Assembly (NCBI RefSeq): GCF_030145145.1
Contig: NZ_JAQYWD010000002.1
Span: 124,001 to 188,000, forward strand
DNA length: 64,000 bases
Reading direction: 5' to 3'
DNA from: Desulfobacula sp.
GTDB taxonomy: Bacteria; Desulfobacterota; Desulfobacteria; Desulfobacterales; Desulfobacteraceae
Positions 18,371 to 28,200 of this stretch are shown here, one piece after another. Both the position numbers and the translations under genes were made by a program. Positions within the stretch are counted from its first letter, which is position 1, and each line of letters opens with the position of its first letter. The notes beneath the pieces are model-generated. The model did no database searches and was not told the origin of the DNA. It worked only from the letters and a program-made list of their open reading frames with translations.

Positions 18371-18440
18371 AGGGCCAAATTCCCTTGACCAATTCTTCCG
18401 GCGAATTCTCCGATATAACCCACCGCCCCGGCCTGGACTT
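18362..18440 (-). pseudogene. Fragment of a response-regulator receiver, frameshifted
   Basis: On the minus strand VQAGAVGYI in one frame continues as SENSPEELVKGI in the next. This equals the C-terminal part of the receiver of the REC-LAL protein (LQAGAVGYIVKESVPEELVKGI) with a one-base shift. It is fused to DNA copied from the 3' end of the giant synthase (18422-18512), with the shared GCCGGGGCGGT block at the junction. Confidence 0.6.
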
Positions 18441-18512
18441 CCAGGCAGGAGCGGTGAGAGATTTTCTAACGGACCGTTGACCCCTCTTTTTCATCTGAAT
18501 GTGGTTCGACCC
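18422..18512 (-). repeat. Second copy of the 3' end of the giant synthase gene plus downstream hairpin
   Basis: Aligned with 19243-19333, about three quarters of positions agree over roughly 90 bp. The copy still encodes SDEKEGSTVR-stop, against LDEKQGATIR-stop in the intact synthase, followed by the same hairpin (CACCGCCCC...GGAGCGGTG with inner GCCTGGA/TCCAGGC). It looks like the last remnant of a second synthase gene or of a tandem duplication. Confidence 0.6.
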
Positions 18513-18573
18513 CTCCTGGGTATTGGCCGAAACGATGATCAGCACCCACAATTGTATCCCATCGTATCTGATC

Positions 18574-18605
18574 AGAACGTTACCAGACCGTCTTGGTAAC
18601 GTTCT
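18574..18605. repeat. Perfect 12-bp inverted repeat
   Basis: AGAACGTTACCA, 8 nt, TGGTAACGTTCT. No neighbouring gene needs it as a terminator (no T-run). It may be a protein-binding palindrome or part of mobile DNA in this rearranged stretch. Confidence 0.5.
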
Positions 18606-18664
18606 CCTGTCAATTTTCCGATCTGTGAATTTTGTGGTAGAAAAACCAGAAAAAACCTGTATTA

Positions 18665-18807
18665 CTCAACTTTCGGGGTTGGCCATTTTTACATGGGGTC
18701 AGGCTTTCTTTATGGCACTTTTTACCCGTCTGGTTATGAAATAGTGATAAAAAGCACAATAAAAAAAGCCTGACCCCGTCCATTAAAGCTAAAGTCAGAA
18801 AGTTGAG
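18665..18807. repeat. Dispersed hairpin element, copy A
   Basis: Outer inverted ends CTCAACTTTC (18665) and GAAAGTTGAG (to 18807); inner inverted ends GGGGTCAGGCTT (18695) and AAGCCTGACCCC (to 18777). No coding capacity. Related copies are at 40653, 47331 and 48886. The ends resemble REP/MITE elements mobilised by IS200-like Y1 transposases, but no transposase is in the window. Confidence 0.75.
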
Positions 18808-19033
18808 ATACTTACAAGAAAAGGACTTGCTTTCGTATGATTTAGAATTCAAGCACTTCAAAGAAATCTATATCGATCTGTCCGATACAGAAATAGCAAC
18901 ATCTTTAGGTAAGGGAATGGGAATATTTGATGATTTGTCTGAGCAGTTTCTGAAAACTAACATTGCCTTTGAGCGTGGTAAGACTAATCTTTCTTACTTT
19001 TTGTATCTAAGACATTCAACTTTTAATCATTGA
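18803..19033 (+). CDS. Doubtful short ORF in AT-rich DNA
   Basis: 76 codons from a TTG that lies inside the outer arm of repeat copy A. The protein (EIYIDLSDTEIATSLGKGMG, then IFDDLSEQFLKTNIAFE) looks protein-like but matches nothing I know, and lacks a ribosome site. Base composition is more AT-rich than the surroundings. It could be the remnant of a longer gene cut by the repeat insertion. Confidence 0.25.
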   Translation: MRYLQEKDLLSYDLEFKHFKEIYIDLSDTEIATSLGKGMGIFDDLSEQFLKTNIAFERGKTNLSYFLYLRHSTFNH

Positions 19034-19241
19034 ATTCATTGAAAATTAGTAGAAACCATTTCAAAATAAGAAATACGTATTTTGAATATTAATTTTCCTA
19101 TTTTTATTTTAGAAGTTATAGAATATTTATGACTGAGAGTATCTTAAAAATAGTGATCCCAATCCAGGTTATTACCGTGTAGACCAGCCAATAATTCCAA
19201 GATGGATGAAACAGCTTCAGGAGGAATAAAGCGATTTTTTA
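19034..19241. other. AT-rich gap with possible ORF tail
   Basis: No complete gene. In the plus frame ending at TAA 19229 the last codons read DPNPGYYRVDQPIIPRWMKQ, which looks like the C-terminus of a real but unidentified protein whose start is missing. The low GC suggests acquired DNA. Confidence 0.3.
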
Positions 19242-19275
19242 ACCGCCCCGGCCCGGACTTTCAGGCAGGGGCGGT
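19242..19275 (-). terminator. Hairpin after the giant synthase gene
   Basis: ACCGCCCC and GGGGCGGT close a stem with an inner partly paired GCCCGGA/TTCAGGC, 11 nt past the synthase stop. No T-run follows, so it may act as an mRNA-end stem or a factor-assisted terminator. A diverged copy is at 18422-18459. Confidence 0.5.
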
Positions 19276-19285
19276 GTAAGGGGTT

Positions 19286-22200
19286 TTAACGGATCGTTGC
19301 GCCTTGTTTTTCATCTAACCGTGTAAACTCAACCCGGTCAATGATCTGGTCGGCGGGATCCAGACGGTTGAGCTTGATCATTTCAAAGCTGTCCACCGCA
19401 ACGAACAGGTTGCCGTTTTTATCCACCAGTTTCAGGTCATAGGTGTTGGTTTCCTCACCCGACGTCATCTTTTCGGTGATACAAAAGTATTTCGTCTGTC
19501 GTTCAACCTCCCTGTAAACTTTAAAGGACTTTATTTTATACGGCAGGACTGTTCTTGAAGAGGTAAAGAACTCAAGCAGACCACCGGTCTGGAACATGGC
19601 ATCCACCAGTATGGGGGACGTCACAAAATGGGGATTTTTCACCCCCTTGAAAAATTCTTTCAGACTATTGTCCGCCACTGTTGTAATCAATGTATTCCCA
19701 TCAAAAGAATTGATGTCCGTGATGGTGTTGAAAAGGCCAAACATGAACAATCGCTTGGGGTTGTATACCAGGGTCTCAAACTCTCCTTTCCAGGCGACAG
19801 GACTAAATGGCGGCAGTTTGATCTTTTTGGCCTTTAACGGCTTTTCCGCAAACCGGCAGGTGCCTTCATAATGCAGTTTCGGGTCCCCCAGGACAAGTCC
19901 TTTAGGATTTTTGAACAAAGAGGTGATCCGACAATTGAACAGTCCCTCTGACGACCGGTTACCTGAAATCAGGAGTTCTTTGGGCCGCCCTTTTAAGAGC
20001 TTGATTCCGTAAGGAATATGAAGGTCGGTTAATTCAACAAGATGCGGTTTATCGTCGGACAGAGATCTTGCCACCTCTGCCATGGTTTCAATCCCTGTGG
20101 CACCAAGGAACAGCGGCACATCGTCCATGGTGTGATCATGAAGGAAAAGGTCCCTTTCAATATCCAGCACCCGGGAATACGTCATGCCGGTAGCGGTTTT
20201 TTCCACCGGGGTATCCAGAAACGGAAACGGCACATCTTCCGGGTCGCCCAGAAGGCCATCCCTGTCAAAAGAATAATCAAGGCCGGAAAATACCATTTCA
20301 GACTCTGTTTTATCTAAAAGATCGGCCATGAAAAACTTGACCCCTTGTTCCATGGGCAGAAACTGGATGCCCCTTTCCTCCAGCACCCGCTTTACGGTTG
20401 GATTGGTTGCCATACCCACCCCGCCCCAGGCGGTCCAGGCATACACCTTATAGGTTCTTTCCGGGTGCAGCTGTTTCTGGCGGAATAAGGTCTTCCCAAG
20501 GAAATCATTGGCCGAGGTATAATCCACCTGGCCTTCGTTTCCAAAACGGGCCGTAACCGATGAAAACGTAAAAAAGTATTTGTACGTCCGGTCTTTAAAG
20601 GCCTGGAGAAGATTTGTCATGCCTTTGACCTTGACATCCACCACCAATTCAAAGGACCAGAGCTCTTTTTTAGGAATAAACTGGCTCATCTCCATGCCCG
20701 CAGCATGGAAGATGCCATCAATTTTGTCATACTTATCCACCACCGCCTTTACTGCCGCAGCATCGGTGACATCCACACAATTGTATGCCACACTGACCCC
20801 TTGTGACTGAAGATATTCAATGTTGTCAATGGACAGCCGAACCCGCATCAGCCGGTCCAGGGCCCGTTTAATTTCAACGGGTTTCACGCCGGGCATATCC
20901 TCTCTGAGCAGGGCCATGAGTTCTGCCGGGGTAGAGGCTTTGTCCAGGTATTTTGCATCTGTGCTGTAAATGTCATTGATATCCAGGATAATCAGGTTGG
21001 TCTTATACTTTTCCACCACTTGTTTTATAATCTCATAGGTGATTCCCCCGGCACCGCCCGTCACCAGCATGGTCTCGTTCTCAGAAATGACCTGTTGGGT
21101 TTTATCGGCAATGGACGGCTTCATGGAAAGGACATAGCGTTTTTTATTCTTGTACCCCACTTCTACCCGTGTATCTTCGGACAAGAGTTCATTCAAAAAA
21201 AGATCTGTTATCCGACTGATGTTCTTTTTGGGGTGTTTGTAGGAAAAATCCACCACCTTGACCAGGGTATCCGGCAATTCCTTGTTCGCGGTCTTCATAA
21301 GACCTGCAAGACCGGCAAACAGGGGATGGATATCACCGCAACCTTTCCCGTACGGAAATACAACCGAATCAAAGCTAAGGGTTCCCAGAACCGTGCCTTT
21401 TTGTTCAAAGGTTTCAAACAGGCTCTTAATCATCACAAAAAAAGATTTAATGGTGGTATTAAGGGCATCATCTATCTTGCCTTCCGGGTCTTGATTAAAA
21501 TAGAAATCAAGGGGTGCCAGATGGATAAACCCGTTGATATCGGGGAAGGCTGCTTTAAACTCTTCCACCCGTTTTTCCGTGGCTTTCACATCCGTCAGGT
21601 CAAAGATAAAATCCGCATCTTTGCTGCCAATGGTAATAACGTCACCGTTTTTCTGTTTTATTTTCTGGATCACCGCCTTGGCAAACCCATGGCTGTCAAG
21701 GGAGACAATGATTTTTTTCCCCTTAAAATCCTTTTTGGACAATTCCAGGACCTGGGATTCCCTGGCTCTCACAATCAATCGCTTAATCGGGGATGTTGGA
21801 TCGGGAAACTCATTGGTCGCATTTGGCAACATGACCCTGTCCGTTGCCCGGGAAAGCGCCTGGCTTGCCTGGGCAGCCTTCGGGGCTGTCTGGGGTGCAG
21901 GTGCTGCACCTGCCCGGGTCTTAATATAATCCGACAATTTGGCAATGGTGTTCAATTCCCGAAGTTTCAGGTCATCCGGCACGGAAAACCCAAAATGAGA
22001 GGAAACCTTGGCAAAAATTTCCACCTGTTTCACGGTGTCTATTCCAAGGTCTGCTTCAAGATCCAGGCCCTCTTCCAGCATGTCAACCGTGTATCCGGTC
22101 TGGGCGGCAATCACCGATTTAACCATGGCGATAACATCCTCGTCCTGGGCCGGCGCATCAACCGGCACAGAGACCGTTTCCAGTGGTTCGGCCGGGGGGG

Positions 22201-25200
22201 GTGTCTCATGGGATCCACCGACCCTGGACTGGACATACTCACCCAGTCGGGCAATGGTATTCAGGTCCCGGAGTTTTAAATCATCGGGTACGGAAAACCC
22301 AAAATGGGCGGAGATCTTAGCAAAAATTTCCACCTGTTTCACGGTATCGATCCCAAGGTCGGCTTCAAGATCCAGATCCGCGTCCAGCATGTCCGCCGTG
22401 TATCCGGTCTGATCGGCAATCACCTGGGTGATCATGGCCACGGCATTGGACGGAACACCTGGTCGGGCCGGTTGGGGGTCTGGTTGACCCGCATCCTTTG
22501 CCGGTGGTGACGCTGCCATTTCTGCAGCATGGATGTCCAGTCTTGTGGTAACATACTCTTCCAGCCGGGCAATGGTATTCAGATCCCGGAGTTTTAAATC
22601 ATCGGGTACGGAAAACCCAAACAGAGCGGAAATCTTTCCAAATATTTCCACCTGCTTGACCGTATCTATCCCGAGATCCGCTTCAAGATCCAGATCCTCT
22701 TCCAGCATGTCAATGGCATAGCCGGTCTGATCGGCGATCACCTGTGTGATCATGGCCATGGCATTGGAGGGGACAGTCGCTTTCTGTGTTGCTTGAACGT
22801 CTGGTTGAACCGCATCCGGTATCGACCCTGCGGTTTCTGCAGCAGAGATATCCAGTCTTGTCGTAACATACGCTCCCAGCCGGGCAATGGTATTCAAATC
22901 CCGGAGTTTCAGATCGTCCGGTACGGAAAATCCAAACCGGGAGGCAATATTTCCAAAAATCTCCACCTGTTTCACCGTATCAATCCCGAGATCCGCTTCA
23001 AGATCCAGATCGTCTTCCAGCATATCAGCGGCATATCCGGTCTGATCGGCAATAATGGTTTTGATGGTTTCCAGGGCACCGGCACCGGCCAACATCCCGG
23101 GATGCGCTTCAACGGGCGCTGTTTCTGCCGGTACCACAGTTTCCGGTACAACCGGCACAACCGATGGCATGGCCGGGACAACCGGGACTGCAGGGATCTC
23201 CAGGGGCTCGGTTTTCCGGGTGACCGCGGGCAATGCTTCTCCGCCGGCCACGGCACACAGGGTATTGTCAATGATCTTAATTTCAGGGTTTGCAGATCCG
23301 GTGATGTGCTGTAACCAGTTTTGGTATTTCACATTGCCGTCAACCCGATTTTCCTCCACCCGTTTAACAAACATGAACGCAAAATGGGAACCAAATCCAG
23401 CTGCCAGATGAAGACCATATTCACAATTTATTTTTTCCTGACCTGAAAAATTGAGGCGCTTGAAATGGTCGGGAATTTTTTTCAAGTTGGCAATGGGCGG
23501 GGCCTTTCTTTTCTGAAGGGCTTTGATCAACACCACATCTTCTATGGCAGCCCCCAGGGTATGGCCGGTAAACCCCTTGGTATTGGAGATGCAGATGCTG
23601 TTCAGGTGATCGGCAAAGGTACTCTCCAGGGCCGTGACTTCCGCGTCAGCGCTACCACCCCTGGCCGGGGTATAGGTTTCATGGGACATGAACAAAAGCT
23701 TGTCTGCATAGTCCTCTTTTTGAATGTCGTTCTGGGTTTCCACTTTTGTGACAAATTTTTTCATCTCCCGGGACATATGGGGCACATCAATATTATAGGT
23801 GTGAAAAGCAGAATTGGCGATATGGGTGCCAAGGATCTCACACTGACCATTCATCCCCCTTTGCCGTGCACAGGTTTCGCTTTCAATGACAAGGCCCACG
23901 GCACCGGACCCCAGGATGGTGCCGTTCCGGTCTTCGTCAAAGGGTTTGGCCGCTTCTGACACCCGTTTTTTAATGGTGGCGGCGCCCAGTGCCAGAAATC
24001 CGGAGCCCACCCACTGGTTCTGGGCCGGGGACGTGGCATTTTCACCGCCCACCACAAGGACTCTCTTGCATCGGCCAACCCTGATCCAGTCTTCGGCAAT
24101 GCCAATAGCAAGGGTGGTGGAGGCACAGGCTGAACTGACAAGGGTGTTGGGGCCCTTGGCCTTGATAATCTGGGCCAGATGGGCAGACCCCAGGGGACAG
24201 GCATTGGCCAGGAAATTCCGGTCAAACTTATAGGTTTCAAACTCCGACCGTTTTCTTGACTTTGACTTGAAAAACCATTCTGTCAGCTGTTCTTTAATTT
24301 CCAGGTCTTTTATTTTCTCCATGAGAAAATAATAAATGGTTTCAAACTCTTCATAGGGCTTGAGAAAAAACTTTTCATAAAAATATTTCTCAAGTTCCAG
24401 CATCAGGGTTTCGCCGTTGGGCCACAGGGAGGTAATGATCACCCCTGTTTCTTCCTGCATCTCCTGGGGCAGGGCAAACCCATCGGGAATCATGGTCTTT
24501 CCGTCTTTCACCGATTTATACTGCATCACCAGGGGGATATTGGCATCTTTTAATGCTTCAATTCCCGCGGCAATCCCCATGGCCATGGTGATATCGTATT
24601 GTTCCTTGATGCCGTATTCATCGGTCAGGTCAAAATACCCCAACTGGCCGGCCAGATGGATAACATCTTCGGCTTTAGTGATCTGGACAAACCGGGCATT
24701 CCCATCGGGCTGTTTGTAAAGCTTGGTGATATTTTTATCGATCAGTCGATCCTGGGCTTCCACGGTCAGTGCATCGATAAAATTATCCCCATTTAAAATA
24801 GCATCAAAATTATCCGCAGCAAACACCCGCCTGGCTTTGCCCGGAAGTCCGACGGAAACCCCTGAAATCAATATTTTGTTGGTATTGAAATGATATCTTT
24901 CAATGGCATCAATGGCACTTTCTCTTTTCTGGCGCTGATATTCCTTGTAAAGGATCTGGTCCACCAGTTGCTGGTTATTTTGCTTAAAGGATTCAAAATC
25001 CTGGGACATCTCGATTTTGGGCAATGCCTTGGGTAAAAGCTCCCGGGTCTCCGGTGCCACCATGGCAGGGCTCACAGGCACCGGCTTTGCCTCAAAAATA
25101 CTATTGCAGTCTGCCAGATATTTTCGGCACGCTTCAAAGGACTTTACCTCTCCTGACTTTGCATCCACGGATACGGCGGTGCCATACTCGCCGATATTGA

Positions 25201-28200
25201 TATTTTTCAACAGATTTACCAGCAGCCGGGACGGACCGATTTCAATAAAATGGGTCCTGCCGGACACATATACATTTTCTATGGATTTTATAAATTCCAC
25301 TGGAGAAATAATCTGTTTTGCCAGCAGGTCTTTGACCTCTTCCGGTCTTTCAGGATACGGTCTTGCATGGGTATTGGAAATGATACTGCCAAACCGGGTG
25401 TCATTAAAGGTAATGGTTTCCAGATAGGCCCTCAACTGATTCGAAGCATCCTGCAAAAGCGGGGTATGGAAGGCCCCAGTGAGATTTAATTTTTTATAGA
25501 ACACCTGCTGTTCCGTCAAAAAAGCGCAGAATTTATCAATGGCCTCAGCCGTCCCGGAAACGGCTGTCTGTTTTTCGCTGTTTTTATTGGTGATATAAAT
25601 GTTGGCGACAAAGGATTTTCTGATCATCTGCTCTGTCTCCCGTTCATTTTTAAATACCACCATAATTTTTCCCGAAACCTTTACCGTGGAATCATACATG
25701 AGGTCCGATCGTTTGATGATCAACCGCATGGTATCTTCAAACGAGAGCATGCCGCTGCAGAACAACGCGGTATATTCTCCCACGCTGTGGCCGATGAAAT
25801 AATCCGGCGAAAACCCTTCTTGTGTCAACCGGCTGTAAATAGCAGCGGAAGAGAGGAAAACGGCCGGTTGGGTATTCTGTGTTGAGTTGATGGCCTCATC
25901 GGTTCCAAACATCATGTCCAGCAGAGAATATCCCCTTTGTTCGACAAAGATCTTTTCGCCTTTTTCCATGACGGTTCGAATGTGGGCATCCCGTTCAAAC
26001 AGCGCTTTCATCATATGGCTTCGCTGGGCACCCTGGCCGGACAGCAGGGCCACCATTCTCAGTTTTTTGCCCCTTTCATCCGCAGAGTAAGCATGGTCGA
26101 TCAATACAATATCATCCCCGGCAGCGGCCTGGAATTCAACATCTATTGCCGGTTCTTCTTTGTCAAGCACCGCCGGCAGGGTACTCATGATCATATGACA
26201 GTGATTCCCGCCAATCCCGTTGACATTGGCCGCAAACCGGAAGGACTGTCCTTTGGGCCTGACCGTAATCCGGTCGGCAGGGGTTAAAATTTTACTGTCA
26301 TTTAAAGTAGAATGGTCGGGGTTATAATTAAAATCCGGCAGCATTTTCCCGTTTTGGTTCATGAGCATCAGTTTTGCCATGGCCACTGCCGGATTGGCTG
26401 CCTTGAAATATCCAAACTGGGGTTTAACATTTCCACACTGCATCTCATGGTCAAAGCAATTTTCAATCACCTGCTTTTCAACCATATCTCCAAAAATATT
26501 GGAAAATGCAAACAGGTCCAGATGATTGATATCCTGTTTCCTGATGCCACTCTTATAATAGGTTTCGTTAATGGTGGAGACAAAGGTCTGTTCCGAAGGG
26601 GACAGCAGATGATCCGGTACGCTTGAGCGCACGGAACACGCGTTGATCTCGCCCAGGATCTCCAGATCATACTCTTTGGCCTTTTTATAGGTGGTCATCA
26701 AATGAATGGCAGCACCCTCTCCCATAACATACCCGTCCGCCCGGGAATCATAAAAATTACACTCCCCTTCCGACAGCAGGCCGATGCGTTTAAACGCCAT
26801 GAGAACTGCCGGATACAGGTTGCAGTCAACCCCGCCGGCCAGGACAAAATCAAGATCTTTGTGCTTTAAATTCCGTGCTGCATTTCGCATGGCAATGGAA
26901 GCCGATGCACAGGATGCATCAATGACGTAATTGGCGCCGTTCAACCCGAAATAATTGGTAATCCTGCCGGAAATAATATTGGACAACAGCCCGGGGGTTG
27001 TATCTTCATTGTTTTCGGGTATGGTATTCCGGATCGCTGCCACCACCTGTTCTGACAGCCGCGTGAGCGTATCAGTATCCATATCTGGACACGTTTTTAT
27101 GATATTGCCGATAAATTGTTTTCGGACCCGGATAATATTTTTGCTCTGGCGCTCGCCGGCAATGGTCCCCAGGATGACCCCCACCTTGTTGCCGGCACTC
27201 AGTTGTGCCAGGAGGCCGGAACTTTCCAGGGCCTCATTGGCTGCCTCCAGCCCGAAAAGCTGACCCCTCTCAATGGATTTAACCATCATGGGGGGCATTC
27301 GATATTTCAGGTTATTGAATTTATAGTCTTTGACAATACCGGCGTTTACTTTGGGAAGCCAGTAAGGGGAAGTTTTATCAGCCTTTGCATAGGCATCATT
27401 GTCAAAATGAGACAACGGAATGCCGGACAATTGTTTTTTTCCGGATTGAAGCTTCTCCCAGAACTCTTTTGTGTTTTTTGCCCCGGGAAGAAACACCCCG
27501 AGACCTGCCACCACAATTCGGTCATCATTAAAATCATACGCCGGATCCGTAAAAATATCCCGGGGAACCGGGCTGTAATGCGGTGTCATCTGCTCAACCA
27601 CAATGTGATAATTAATACCGCCAAACCCGTAAGAAGAGACGGCCGCTTTCCTGGAAGTGTTGGTTTCCTGGGTCCACTGAGTTGGCTCTTTTATAATAAA
27701 CAGGGAAGACCCGTTTAAATCGTGATTTTTCGAAAGGGTTTCAAACTGGCCATTGGGCGGCAGTATGCCTTTCTTCACCGTCAATAATGCCTTTAATAAT
27801 CCTGCTGATCCGGCACACCCTAACAGATGTCCGATCTGGGATTTGATGGAAGAGATGCCGGCCGAGGCATTTTTATAGATTAAATTCAAGGTCTCCAGTT
27901 CTGCCTGATCACCAATGGTGGTGGCGGTGCCATGGGCTTCAATAAATCCGATATCTTCAGGACGGATGTCGGGCCGGATATTTTCAAAACAGCGCTGGAC
28001 ACTTAATACCTGACCTGTGGGATTGGGTGCGGCAATGGCTTTGCCCTTGCCGTCGGAACTTGACCCAATGGCATTGATGACCCCCAGGATACGGTTCTTA
28101 TCCCTGATGGCATCTTTCATTCTTTTTAATACAAAAACAACGGATCCCTCCCCCAGGATAAACCCGTCCGCCCGCTGATCAAACGGGTATGAACCGGTTG

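Noticed and set aside
18574-18605. Integron attC site
   Set aside because: The palindrome lacks the RYYYAAC/GTTRRRY ends and bulged layout of attC, and no integrase or cassette array is present.
21020-22279. 419-codon plus-strand ORF inside the synthase
   Set aside because: It is the reverse shadow of the ACP/KR coding region, with low-complexity composition dictated by the minus strand gene and no ribosome site.
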